Of a stretch of 64,000 nt of DNA, positions 55,726 through 64,000 are shown piece after piece. The notes beneath the pieces are model-generated. The model made no database searches, was not told where the DNA came from, and saw only the letters and a list, made by a program, of their open reading frames with translations. The stretch comes from Neisseria zoodegmatis (lineage in GTDB: Bacteria > Pseudomonadota > Gammaproteobacteria > Burkholderiales > Neisseriaceae). Position numbers and translations under genes: made by a program. The first letter of the stretch is position 1; every line of letters starts with the position of its first letter. The stretch covers positions 1,612,001 to 1,676,000 of the forward strand of contig NZ_LT906434.1 in NCBI RefSeq assembly GCF_900187305.1, in the 5' to 3' direction.

Positions 55726-56070
55726 ATGAATATCCCCGACATTATCCGTTTTGCCGATTATCTGATTGACCGCCCCGCCGAATCGGTACGCACGGTGCTG
55801 CATCAAGGGCGGCAGATGAACATGGTGCTGTGGCAGATTCCGCCCGGCGGCAAACTGCCTGCACACCGCCATCCGCAAGGGCAGGATATTTGGCTGGTGC
55901 TGCAAGGCCGCGCCGAATTATTGGATGATGAAAACAGCGGCCGGATAATCGGCGCGGGCGAAAGCATTGTGATCGATTCAGGCTTGATACACGGAGTGCG
56001 CAATAACGGAACGGAGGATTGCGTGCTGGTTTCCGTGGTGTATGCCGAAGCGGGGTTTGAAGCGGTTTGA
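55726..56070 (+). CDS. Cupin domain protein
   Basis: The 114-residue protein (MNIPDIIRFADYLIDRPAESVRTVLHQG) is a single cupin barrel with metal-binding style motif PAHRHPQGQDIWLVLQGRAE and the second half SIVIDSGLIHGVRNNG. I start at the ATG at 55726 with GGAGG before it. The upstream part of the open frame (from 55573) is repeat DNA, not gene. Possible roles are sensing or small-molecule binding; not further assignable. Confidence 0.85.
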   Translation: MNIPDIIRFADYLIDRPAESVRTVLHQGRQMNMVLWQIPPGGKLPAHRHPQGQDIWLVLQGRAELLDDENSGRIIGAGESIVIDSGLIHGVRNNGTEDCVLVSVVYAEAGFEAV

Positions 56071-56109
56071 AAAAATGCCTGTCTGATAGAGTTTCGGACA
56101 GGCATTTTT
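56071..56109 (+). terminator. Terminator of the cupin gene, wadsworthii-type DUS stem
   Basis: AAAAATGCCTGTC and GACAGGCATTTTT form a perfect 13-bp stem with a loop of about 13 nt. The first arm extends to TGCCTGTCTGAT, 11 of 12 to the alternative uptake dialect. Confidence 0.85.
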
Positions 56110-56138
56110 GTTAGGAAACTGGCTTAAGTCGGCATCCA

Positions 56139-56786
56139 TCAGAGATACGCCAACAATTCCAGCGGCGTATCAATACGCGCATCATGCGGCCATTCTTCGG
56201 TTTTGTCTTCGGCAGCGATATAGCCCCAGTTTACCAATACGGTTTTCATGCCGGCATTTTTGCCTGCCTGCATATCGCGCTCGGCATCGCCTACATAGAT
56301 ACAATTTTCGGGTTTTACGCCGATTTGTTCGCAGGCGTAAAACATGGGCTTGGTGCTGGGTTTGGCTTCGCCGCAGGTATCGCCGCTGACAACCACGGCA
56401 GGCGCGACGCTGAAGCCGAGTTTCGGCACAAGGCGGTGGGTGAAGGTGTGCGGTTTGTTGGTGATGATGCCCCATTTGATGCCGCGTTTGTCGAGTTCGG
56501 CAATCAATCGGTCGATATCGTCGAACAACACGGTTTCATGGTCGAAGCAGCGTTCGTATTCGGCCAGATATTCCTGCCGCCAGCGGGCGTGTTCGGGATG
56601 GTCTTTGCTGATGCCCGCGCCCATCAGAATCAGGCCGCTTGCGCCGTGGCTGGCGACGGGGCGGATTTCTGCCATGCTTTTTTCGGGTAAATTGTGGCGG
56701 CGCAGCAAAGTGTTGAGTGCGCCGCCCAAATCGAGTGCGGTGTCGGCGAGGGTGCCGTCCAAGTCAAACAATACGGCTTCGGTCAT
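56139..56786 (-). CDS. gph: Phosphoglycolate phosphatase (HAD family)
   Basis: Gph dephosphorylates 2-phosphoglycolate from DNA repair and metabolism. The 215-residue HAD hydrolase has the catalytic DLDGT at 8-12 (FDLDGTLADT), the second motif GIITNK, and the third motif YVGDAERDMQAGKNAGM. The cap domain size fits Gph. Other HAD phosphatases cannot be excluded, but length and motifs agree. Confidence 0.88.
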   Translation of the reverse strand: MTEAVLFDLDGTLADTALDLGGALNTLLRRHNLPEKSMAEIRPVASHGASGLILMGAGISKDHPEHARWRQEYLAEYERCFDHETVLFDDIDRLIAELDKRGIKWGIITNKPHTFTHRLVPKLGFSVAPAVVVSGDTCGEAKPSTKPMFYACEQIGVKPENCIYVGDAERDMQAGKNAGMKTVLVNWGYIAAEDKTEEWPHDARIDTPLELLAYL

Positions 56787-56828
56787 GGGAGTCCTTAATG
56801 ATGATGGGTAACGGTTTTCTATGCGTTG

Positions 56829-56868
56829 AGGCCGTCTGAAAAGAGGTTAAGCAGGTTTCAGACGGCCT
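56829..56868. terminator. Inverted DUS pair between the CDF gene and gph
   Basis: AGGCCGTCTGAA and TTCAGACGGCCT with a loop of about 16 nt. Confidence 0.6.
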
Positions 56869-56881
56869 TAATTTTAGCAGA

Positions 56882-57835
56882 TTAATGTGAATGATGATGG
56901 CCGTGTGTTTCATGCCCATGCGGATGAATCGAGCACAATACGCTGTCTTCGTGCGGGTGTCGGCTGCTTTCCACCTGCACGGTGGTGTGTTGGATATTTT
57001 GATGCGCCAACGCATGCTCGATGCGGTAAACGATTTGTTCGGCCTCGACCACGCTCAAATCGCCGTCGACAACGATATGGCAGGATAAGGCGTTGATGTT
57101 GCTGGTAATCGTCCACACATGCAAATCATGCACCGACTGTACGCCTTCGGTTTGCCTGATGGTGTCGAGCAGCATGTCGACATCGACATTATCGGGCGTG
57201 CCTTCCATCAAAATGTGCAGGGTTTTGCGGAATACCTGCCAGCCGCTCCGCCCTACCAATGCGGCGACGAAAACGCTGGCCAACGGGTCGGCCCATTTCC
57301 AGCCGAACGCCATCATCAGCACGGCGGCGGCTATCGCGCCGAACGAGCCGAACAAATCGCTCAACACATGCAGATAGGCTCCGCGCATGTTGATATTGCC
57401 TTCGGTGTCGCCGCCGCGCAGCATGTACCACGCCACGAAAAGGTTCACCAGCAGCCCGATGATACTGATCACCAGCATGCCGGTGGTGGCGATTTCCGGC
57501 GGCTGGCGGAAACGTTCGACGGCTTCTAAAAAAATCATTGCGGCAATCACGATCAGAGTGATGCCGTTAAAAGCCGCCGTTAAAATTTCAAACCGCTTGT
57601 AGCCGAAGGTTTTATCGAGCGTGGTGGCTTTTTCGCTGAATTTGAACGCCAGCAAGGCGATACCGAGCGAGAATGCGTCGCTGAACATATGCCCTGCGTC
57701 CGACAGCAACGCCAGCGAGTTGGTGAGCCAGCCGCCGACTGCCTCCACCACCATGAAAGATGCGATCACCGCAAATGCTACCGCCAATACTTTTTTATTG
57801 GCCGTGTGGCTGTGGGAATGATGGTCGTGCGGCAT
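56882..57835 (-). CDS. Cation diffusion facilitator, zinc exporter type
   Basis: The 317-residue inner-membrane antiporter exports Zn (and perhaps Co/Cd). It has His-rich ends (MPHDHHSHSHTANKK and HPHGHETHGHHHSH), about six membrane segments with the metal site LLSDAGHMFSDAFSLGIALLA and HVLSDLFGSFGAIAAAV (H/D pairs), and a cytoplasmic C-terminal domain. Homologous to CzcD/ZitB. The ATG at 57835 has AAAGGAG; the open frame upstream to 57982 runs into a repeat element and is not part of the gene. Confidence 0.92.
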   Translation of the reverse strand: MPHDHHSHSHTANKKVLAVAFAVIASFMVVEAVGGWLTNSLALLSDAGHMFSDAFSLGIALLAFKFSEKATTLDKTFGYKRFEILTAAFNGITLIVIAAMIFLEAVERFRQPPEIATTGMLVISIIGLLVNLFVAWYMLRGGDTEGNINMRGAYLHVLSDLFGSFGAIAAAVLMMAFGWKWADPLASVFVAALVGRSGWQVFRKTLHILMEGTPDNVDVDMLLDTIRQTEGVQSVHDLHVWTITSNINALSCHIVVDGDLSVVEAEQIVYRIEHALAHQNIQHTTVQVESSRHPHEDSVLCSIHPHGHETHGHHHSH

Positions 57836-57864
57836 GGCTTTCTCCTTTGGAAATATAAGAGCCT

Positions 57865-58005
57865 GAGACCTTTGCAAACCCCCATCTGCGGCGCATTTCT
57901 GTGTTGTGCGCTGCTCGCTCGTTTGCCTATCTATCTGATATGTCTGCACTCGCTGTGCTGCTACGCCTTGAACTGCATCCACATCTGGGGATTTGCAAAG
58001 GTCTC
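57865..58005 (+). repeat. MITE-like copy A with perfect terminal inverted repeats
   Basis: 141 nt beginning GAGACCTTTGCAAA and ending TTTGCAAAGGTCTC, a perfect 14-bp terminal inverted repeat, with AGCCT on both outer sides consistent with a short target duplication. It has no coding capacity. It lies 29 nt upstream of the zinc exporter start. The ends recall IS5/IS1106-type terminal repeats of Neisseria from memory, not checked. Confidence 0.85.
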
Positions 58006-58110
58006 AGCCTGTTCAAAATCTCCATAGTGGCCGTGTTGTCGGCCGAAACCTCGAAAAACGCCTATACAAGAAGATTACAAACAGGCTCTAAGAAAGGCCG
58101 TCTGAAACGC

Positions 58111-59046
58111 TTATTGCTGCTCGCTTAAAATCGCTTGAATCAATTCTACTGCACCATCGTCCGCCAGCTTTTTGGCAACGGCGCGGCCCAACGCGTCGGC
58201 ATAGGCCGCGGGCGCTTCGGCTTCGGCCTGCAAAACCACCGAGCCGTCGGGATGGCCGACCAAGCCGCGCAAGGTCAAGAGACCGTTTTCTTCAGTGCAA
58301 TAAGCCGCCAACGGCACTTGGCAACTGCCGTCCAACGCGCGGGCAAGCGCACGTTCGGCGGTTACGCAGGCATTGGTCACGGCGTGGTTCAGCGGGTTCA
58401 ACACTTCCAGCAAATCATAGCGGTTGGCGGCAATCTCGATACCCAATGCGCCCTGCCCCGCGGCAGGTAGGCTGTCGAACGGCGACATAATCATGCGGAT
58501 GCGCTCGTCCAGCCCCAAACGCTGCAAACCGGCGGCGGCAAGAATAATGGCATCGTAGTCGCCGTTGTCCAGCTTCGCCAAACGGGTTTGCACATTGCCG
58601 CGCAACGGTTTGATAGTCAAATGCGGATAACGTGCGCGAATCTGCGCTTCGCGGCGCAAGCTCGCCGTACCCACCACCGCACCTTCCGGCAGTTCTTCCA
58701 AACGCGTATATCGGTTAGACACAAATGCGTCAAACGGGTTGGCACGCTCGCAAATGGCGGCCAGCGCAAAACCTTCGGGCAACACCATCGGCACGTCTTT
58801 AATCGAGTGCACGGCCAAATCTGCGCGGCCGTCTTGCAAAGCCTGTTCCAGCTCTTTGATAAACAAACCTTTGCCGCCGATTTTCGAAAGCGTTTTATCG
58901 AGAATCTGGTCGCCGCGCGTAGTCATGCCCAAAATGCTGACCTCGCATTCGGGATAAAGCTGTTTCAGACGGCCTTGTATATGCTCGGCCTGCCACATAG
59001 CCAACATGCTTTCGCGGCTGGCGATAACGAGTTTTTTAGGGTTCAT
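58111..59046 (-). CDS. hemC: Hydroxymethylbilane synthase (porphobilinogen deaminase)
   Basis: HemC joins four porphobilinogens into hydroxymethylbilane in heme synthesis. The 311-residue protein from the ATG at 59046 ([24 protein letters not shown]) has the dipyrromethane-cofactor cysteine in [11 protein letters not shown] and [15 protein letters not shown]. The ribosome site is weak (TATTCTT). A longer start at 59070 exists. A DUS lies just upstream of the start region. Confidence 0.96.
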   Translation of the reverse strand: MNPKKLVIASRESMLAMWQAEHIQGRLKQLYPECEVSILGMTTRGDQILDKTLSKIGGKGLFIKELEQALQDGRADLAVHSIKDVPMVLPEGFALAAICERANPFDAFVSNRYTRLEELPEGAVVGTASLRREAQIRARYPHLTIKPLRGNVQTRLAKLDNGDYDAIILAAAGLQRLGLDERIRMIMSPFDSLPAAGQGALGIEIAANRYDLLEVLNPLNHAVTNACVTAERALARALDGSCQVPLAAYCTEENGLLTLRGLVGHPDGSVVLQAEAEAPAAYADALGRAVAKKLADDGAVELIQAILSEQQ

Positions 59047-59149
59047 AAGAATATATTTGCAATACGTCAAAATAACGGCACAAGTCTATCATGTTTTTCA
59101 GACGGCCTTATGCTATATTTCCGCCTGAACCACATTCCCGCAACGATTT

Positions 59150-59659
59150 ATGAAACGCGCCAAAAAATACCCTTTCCTTACCCTGCAACAACAACGCTTC
59201 ACCCTGCATTTCGACAACCAAAGCAGCCTTTCCGAACTGCCGTCTGAAAAAGACTTCTACCGCTGGGCATGGCACGCACTTAAAAACGAATACCGCCGCG
59301 CCGACATCAGCATCGTGCTGCTCGACGAAGAACCCGCCCGCGCCTACAACGCCGATTACCGCGGCAAAGACTACGCCACCAACGTATTGAGTTTCGCCCT
59401 CAACGAAGGCGAAATCATGCCCGACCAACTTTCAGACGGCCTCTACGGCGATTTAATCATCTGCCCGCAAGTGGTGCTGAAAGAAGCCGCCGAACAAAGC
59501 AAAACGCCCGCACAGCACTTCGCCCACCTCACCATACACGGCACGCTGCACCTGATGGGCTACGACCACATCGAAGACGGCGAAGCCGAAATCATGGAAA
59601 CACTTGAAACCCGCCTGCTGAATCAGTTAGGATACCCCAACCCTTACCGACAGGATTAA
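59150..59659 (+). CDS. ybeY: Endoribonuclease YbeY
   Basis: YbeY is a zinc endoribonuclease for 16S rRNA 3'-end maturation and ribosome quality control. The 169-residue protein has the metal motif HLTIHGTLHLMGYDH (three His in H-x3-H-x5-H spacing). Two DUS are in the frame (LPSEKDFY and LSDGLYGD). It is followed after 6 nt by corC, the conserved ybeY-corC pairing. Confidence 0.95.
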   Translation: MKRAKKYPFLTLQQQRFTLHFDNQSSLSELPSEKDFYRWAWHALKNEYRRADISIVLLDEEPARAYNADYRGKDYATNVLSFALNEGEIMPDQLSDGLYGDLIICPQVVLKEAAEQSKTPAQHFAHLTIHGTLHLMGYDHIEDGEAEIMETLETRLLNQLGYPNPYRQD

Positions 59660-59665
59660 TCAGAA

Positions 59666-60499
<834 letters not shown>

Positions 60500-60649
60500 C
60501 CTTCGGCTTGAAACATGAAACTGCGGGCAGCTGTCCGCAGTTTTGTGTGCAGCCTTAGTCTCTGCCAGCTCGGGCTTACTCCAAGCATGGCGGCGATAGC
60601 TTGTGAGCAACAGCAATGAAGCAAACGCTTCTATGACATGAATCAAAAA

Positions 60650-60680
60650 GAGGCCGTCTGAAAATTTCAGACGGCCTCTT
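60650..60680. terminator. Inverted DUS pair between corC and the alcohol dehydrogenase
   Basis: GAGGCCGTCTGAAA and TTTCAGACGGCCTC in near-palindrome, between convergent genes, so it can serve both. Confidence 0.75.
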
Positions 60681-60715
60681 AATATTGAGGATTTACTTCA
60701 ATCAGTCGTTACAGA

Positions 60716-61756
60716 TTAATCCGCTTCCAACACCACTTTCATCGCACCGTTTTCGGCCGCGTGTTTGAAAATGTCGTAAGCTTTTTCCAATTCGCTGAAC
60801 TTAAAGCGGTGGGTCAGCATTTTGGTGTAATCCACAGAGCTGGTAGAAATCGCTTTCATCAGCATTTCGGTTGTGTTGGTGTTGACCAAACCGGTGGTGA
60901 TGGTCAGGTTTTTAATCCACAGTTTTTCCAGTTTGAAATCAACGGGTACACCGTGCACGCCCACCACCGCTACGTTGCCGCCGGGTTTAACGATGTCTTG
61001 GCACATATCCCAAGTCGCCGGGATACCCACGGCCTCAATCGCCACGTCCACACCGTCTTCGCCTACGATATCAAACACTTGCTTAGACACATCGCCGGAA
61101 GCCGGGTTGATGGTATGGGTTGCGCCCAATTCTTTGGCGAGTTTCAAGCGGTTTTCGTCCATATCGCACACAATCAATACCGACGGGCTGTACAGCTGGG
61201 CGGTCAACAAAGCCGACATCCCCACAGGGCCTGCACCGGCGATAAATACGGTGTCGCCCGGGCGCACATCGCCGTATTGCACGCCGATTTCGTGGGCGGT
61301 GGGTAAAGCGTCGCTCAAAAGCAGCGCCACTTCTTCGTTCACGTTGTCGGGCAGCAGAATCAAGCTGTTGTCGGCAAACGGTGTGCGCACATATTCGGCT
61401 TGGGTGCCGTCGATCATGTAACCCAAAATCCAGCCGCCGTTACGGCAGTGAGAATAAAGTTGTACTTTACAGTTGTCGCAGGTGCAGCATTTGCTCACGC
61501 AAGAAATGATAACTTTATCGCCCTTTTTGATATTTTTAACAGACGAACCTACTTCTTCGACAATGCCGATGCCTTCATGGCCGAGAATGCGCCCCGGAGT
61601 GATTTCGGGGTTTTTGCCTTTCCAGATGCCCAAGTCGGTACCGCAAATGGTGGTTTTAACAATTTTTACCACTGCATCGGTCGGATCGATGATTTGGGGT
61701 TTGGGTTTTTCTTCAAAACGGATATCGCCTGCACCGTAATAGGCCATTGCTTTCAT
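60716..61756 (-). CDS. Zinc-dependent alcohol dehydrogenase
   Basis: The 346-residue medium-chain dehydrogenase has catalytic zinc ligands C38, H60 and E61 (ICGTD, GHEG), a full structural zinc set C90, C93, C96 and C104, and the NAD-binding loop FIAGAGPVGMSA with D after the second strand. It is NAD-dependent with an unknown preferred alcohol. It differs from the class III AdhC of Neisseria. AAAGGAAG precedes the ATG at 61756. A DUS hairpin is downstream. Confidence 0.9.
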   Translation of the reverse strand: MKAMAYYGAGDIRFEEKPKPQIIDPTDAVVKIVKTTICGTDLGIWKGKNPEITPGRILGHEGIGIVEEVGSSVKNIKKGDKVIISCVSKCCTCDNCKVQLYSHCRNGGWILGYMIDGTQAEYVRTPFADNSLILLPDNVNEEVALLLSDALPTAHEIGVQYGDVRPGDTVFIAGAGPVGMSALLTAQLYSPSVLIVCDMDENRLKLAKELGATHTINPASGDVSKQVFDIVGEDGVDVAIEAVGIPATWDMCQDIVKPGGNVAVVGVHGVPVDFKLEKLWIKNLTITTGLVNTNTTEMLMKAISTSSVDYTKMLTHRFKFSELEKAYDIFKHAAENGAMKVVLEAD

Positions 61757-61920
61757 GCGTCTTCCTTTCATAACAAAATGTGACATGAAACTACACGGGT
61801 AGTGTCGGACAGTTATAGGCCAAAACGGCAAGAGAAGTCAAATTATCTTTAATTTCATAATGTTATACTATAACAAAATGATAAGAGCTTATTTTTTTTA
61901 TTTGAGAAGATACAAACAAC

Positions 61921-61944
61921 CAGAGGAGCATCCCTGCTCCTCTG
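61921..61944 (-). terminator. Hairpin downstream of pglL
   Basis: CAGAGGAGCA and TGCTCCTCTG, a perfect 10-bp stem with a 4-nt loop, 38 nt past the pglL stop. T tract weak, so a moderate terminator. Confidence 0.55.
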
Positions 61945-61981
61945 TTAATTTCAATCCTCTTGCCTCAACCAAACCAACACA

Positions 61982-63805
61982 TCATTTGCACGGCTTGGCT
62001 TTTGGGAATTTTTGATCGTTGAACGCCGCACACGCTTCGAGCAGGCCCGCTTCCAAAGGCTTCAGCTCTTTGTTGCTGCGGATTTTGTCCAAATAATGCT
62101 GCATCATATACGGGTAATACAGATACATATTGTTCATCCATTCGACCGCTTTTTGGGTCTCCCCCGCGCGGTATTGATACAGCCCGACCTGATAAGCATT
62201 GGAATAAGGCCGGTAAGCCAAAGCCTCGCGTGCGGCCTCTTCCGCCCAAGGATAGACGGTCGGCGCGGCCGGATTGACCCTGCGGGTCAGCGACAGTTGG
62301 GCATAATAACGCAGCATCGGTTCGGTGTCGGCAATCCGTCGCAACCCTTCGATTTTCTCGGCGGACTGCTCAACCGTTTCATCTTTCGGCTGGCGGTTGT
62401 AAGCGGTCAAATCCGTGTAGGCGAAACTCAAACGGGCAATCCCCGCCAGCAGGCACACCGCCAATACCGCACCGCCGATGTTGTGACGTTTCGCAGTCTG
62501 AAGCCCGTCTGAAATATCGCGCTCGTCTGCAGGCGACAGGCCGGCCATCAAAGCAAACGGCACCAGAAAATAAATATACCAAAGCGGATACTCAAGCATA
62601 CTGTGACACAGCGATACGGTCATCATCGCCAATAACAACAGCGAAGCGTGATGCAGAGGCCGTCTGAACATACGCCAAATGGCGGCCAAGAAACCCAGCA
62701 CCGTCAACGCCGTGCCGACGATACCCATTTCCGCCAACAGCTGCAAAATCAGATTGTGCGAATGGGTAAACAACACATTCATCATGTTGCCGCTGAATCT
62801 TCCTTCTTCGATATGCGTCAGAAAGCCTTGCAGCGAATAACTGCCCCAGCCGTAGCCCCAAACCGGTGCGGAAAGAAATACCGCCCACGCTTTGCGCCAC
62901 TCTTTATCGCGCGCCGAACCGTCAAAAGTAGAGCCGCTCGCCCGCTCGACGGCGGTGTCGTACTGCATGCCCGAAATCATGTCCAACACATGACCGATGC
63001 CGAACTGCACCACCACCGTCATCACCAGCGCAAACAACATAATCAGCACCAAACGGTTGGCCTCGCGGCCGACACGCCAACGCCAAAACGGAAGCAGCAA
63101 ACCGACACCGATCACATAAGTGAGAATGGTGCGCGAGTTTACCAAGCCCAGCACCGAAGTCAGTGCCAGTACCATGAGAAAACCGAGCCAGCCGGGCATT
63201 CGGCGCATCGCCCACAAATACGAAGCCGCCAGCGTGCCCCACATCAGATAATGCCCCAAATGATTGCGCTGGCCGAGCTGCCCGCTCACTTCGCGCAGCC
63301 CGCGATAGGCGATGATGCCGCGGAACATTTCCGCCGAAGCCCAGCCGGTAAACTGCATCAACGCCACCGCCGCCTGTATCAGCGCGCCGGCCAGCAGCGT
63401 CCATGCCAACACCGACACCACGCGTTCCTGCCCCCATTCCGCCACCCAGCCGCGGCAGGCCCAAGCCGCCAGCGCAATGATCACAAAAGCCGATACCGCC
63501 AAATCGCTCATGCCCGGATAAGTCAGATTCATCAACCGCGCCTGAAGCCACCAAAAAGCAGCCAAAGCCAAAAAATAAACCGAAGCCGCAGGCAGGCGCA
63601 CATTCAGACGGCCTGTTAACGCAGTCAACAACAACAATAAAACCGCACCGGCCAAAGAACCTGCTTCAAGATAAAAGCTGGATAGCGGCCCTACGCGGTA
63701 CAGCGACACAAAAGGCGCGATGCAGATACACACAAAACACAGCCACACGGGCCACAACCGCCACGACCATACCGTAGCCGTGCCGTCTGAAAAACGGTTA
63801 AACAT
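61982..63805 (-). CDS. pglL: PglL-type O-oligosaccharyltransferase (Wzy_C ligase family)
   Basis: PglL transfers lipid-linked glycans onto periplasmic and pilin proteins in Neisseria. The 607-residue inner-membrane protein has about 11-12 hydrophobic segments, the large periplasmic loop with SGSTFDGSARDKEWRKAWAVF and the conserved H in THSHNLILQLLAEMGIVG, and a soluble C-terminal region. Its start (MFNRFSDGTATVW) includes a DUS and overlaps the DUF2069 stop by 8 nt. An O-antigen ligase (WaaL) is the main alternative, but neighbours and composition fit PglL. Confidence 0.82.
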   Translation of the reverse strand: MFNRFSDGTATVWSWRLWPVWLCFVCICIAPFVSLYRVGPLSSFYLEAGSLAGAVLLLLLTALTGRLNVRLPAASVYFLALAAFWWLQARLMNLTYPGMSDLAVSAFVIIALAAWACRGWVAEWGQERVVSVLAWTLLAGALIQAAVALMQFTGWASAEMFRGIIAYRGLREVSGQLGQRNHLGHYLMWGTLAASYLWAMRRMPGWLGFLMVLALTSVLGLVNSRTILTYVIGVGLLLPFWRWRVGREANRLVLIMLFALVMTVVVQFGIGHVLDMISGMQYDTAVERASGSTFDGSARDKEWRKAWAVFLSAPVWGYGWGSYSLQGFLTHIEEGRFSGNMMNVLFTHSHNLILQLLAEMGIVGTALTVLGFLAAIWRMFRRPLHHASLLLLAMMTVSLCHSMLEYPLWYIYFLVPFALMAGLSPADERDISDGLQTAKRHNIGGAVLAVCLLAGIARLSFAYTDLTAYNRQPKDETVEQSAEKIEGLRRIADTEPMLRYYAQLSLTRRVNPAAPTVYPWAEEAAREALAYRPYSNAYQVGLYQYRAGETQKAVEWMNNMYLYYPYMMQHYLDKIRSNKELKPLEAGLLEACAAFNDQKFPKAKPCK

Positions 63806-64000
63806 GGCGCACCGCCTTTCTCTGATACCTAACGAATGCCAAACAGGCTGCAAAAAACACACTGCTGCACAATAATGCGGCGGCGGCACAGGCGCGGCTG
63901 GCGGGCGCAGCGTCAAACAGCCTTACCACCGCTTCGGCAAAATAAAACAGTATCAGCAGGCAGCTGTATTGGAAAGTGTAAACCCTGCCTTTCAAAATGC
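63798..64000 (-). CDS. DUF2069 membrane protein (3' part only)
   Basis: The frame is open to the window edge, so the start is missing. The visible 67 residues end ...GRVYTFQYSCLLILFYFAEAVVRLFD, then a second hydrophobic segment (ACAAAALLCSSVFFAACLAFVRY) and a basic tail. The pattern fits DUF2069 small membrane proteins. Its stop overlaps the pglL ATG (ATGTTTAA), indicating coupled translation. Confidence 0.6.
   Translation of the reverse strand, partial: ILKGRVYTFQYSCLLILFYFAEAVVRLFDAAPASRACAAAALLCSSVFFAACLAFVRYQRKAVRHV

Noticed and set aside
57836-57982. Upstream extension of the zinc exporter frame
   Set aside because: It reads through repeat copy A in reverse; a strong ribosome site serves the ATG at 57835.
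61889-61898. Poly-T tract of eight before the alcohol dehydrogenase
   Set aside because: Too short and in AT-rich intergenic DNA upstream of the gene; not a convincing phase-variation tract.
62648-63619. 323-codon plus-strand ORF opposite pglL
   Set aside because: Antisense shadow; composition rich in Q, H and R with no domain pattern.

Overview
The window is a chromosomal segment from a member of the Neisseriaceae, almost certainly genus Neisseria. The sequence is studded with the DNA uptake sequence AGGCCGTCTGAA (the AG-DUS dialect), often as inverted pairs acting as transcription terminators. It also carries typical Neisseria genes such as a lipid-anchored azurin (laz), the DUF3683 FAD/Fe-S oxidoreductase, DUF2788 and DUF2069 proteins, and a PglL-type O-oligosaccharyltransferase. 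A respiratory nitrate reductase (narG, start of narH) indicates a nitrate-respiring species. Species cannot be named from sequence alone. No prophage, CRISPR array, rRNA operon or intact insertion sequence was seen.

Layout. 1-6.4 kb: the 5' end of narH (minus), then recA, a radical-SAM protein paired with its usual DNA-metabolism partner, and tex. 6.4-13.2 kb: a visibly more AT-rich stretch with ravA-viaA, a LysM lytic transglycosylase, a YafS-like methyltransferase and a LemA protein. 13.3-17.9 kb: narG, separated from narH by 13 kb, then tRNA-Glu and tRNA-Arg. 18-31.5 kb: housekeeping metabolism (D,D-carboxypeptidase, ilvA, laz, aspartokinase, cysJ, agmatinase, dedA, glmM, folP, DUF2788, metZ). 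31.8-33.6 kb: two lipoproteins and a HigBA toxin-antitoxin pair with a poly-C tract in the antitoxin. 33.6-39.3 kb: UPF0210/UPF0237, an AT-rich orphan membrane protein, acpS, pdxJ, recO, hpnC and the SRP RNA gene ffs. 39.5-51.8 kb: the DUF3683 oxidoreductase, uup, an FMN reductase, DUF924, a tryptophanyl-tRNA synthetase with a large AT-rich in-frame insertion, and clpB behind a heat-shock promoter. 51.9-64 kb: an AT-rich secreted orphan, a LysR regulator divergent from DoxX/nitroreductase/dioxygenase/cupin genes, gph, a zinc-type cation exporter, hemC, ybeY-corC, a zinc alcohol dehydrogenase, pglL and the end of a DUF2069 gene.

Most notable items: (1) trpS has about 117 extra AT-rich residues inserted in frame in its catalytic domain. 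(2) narG has its own terminator, lies 13 kb from narH, and is bracketed by a different uptake-sequence dialect (TGCCTGTCTGAA). (3) There is a MITE-like family of about 140 bp with TTTGCAAAGGTCTC ends, plus a second family of about 60 bp nested in or beside its copies. (4) A nine-C homopolymer in the first codons of the HigA antitoxin could be phase-variable. Family assignments rest on reading the translated sequences; no database search was run.
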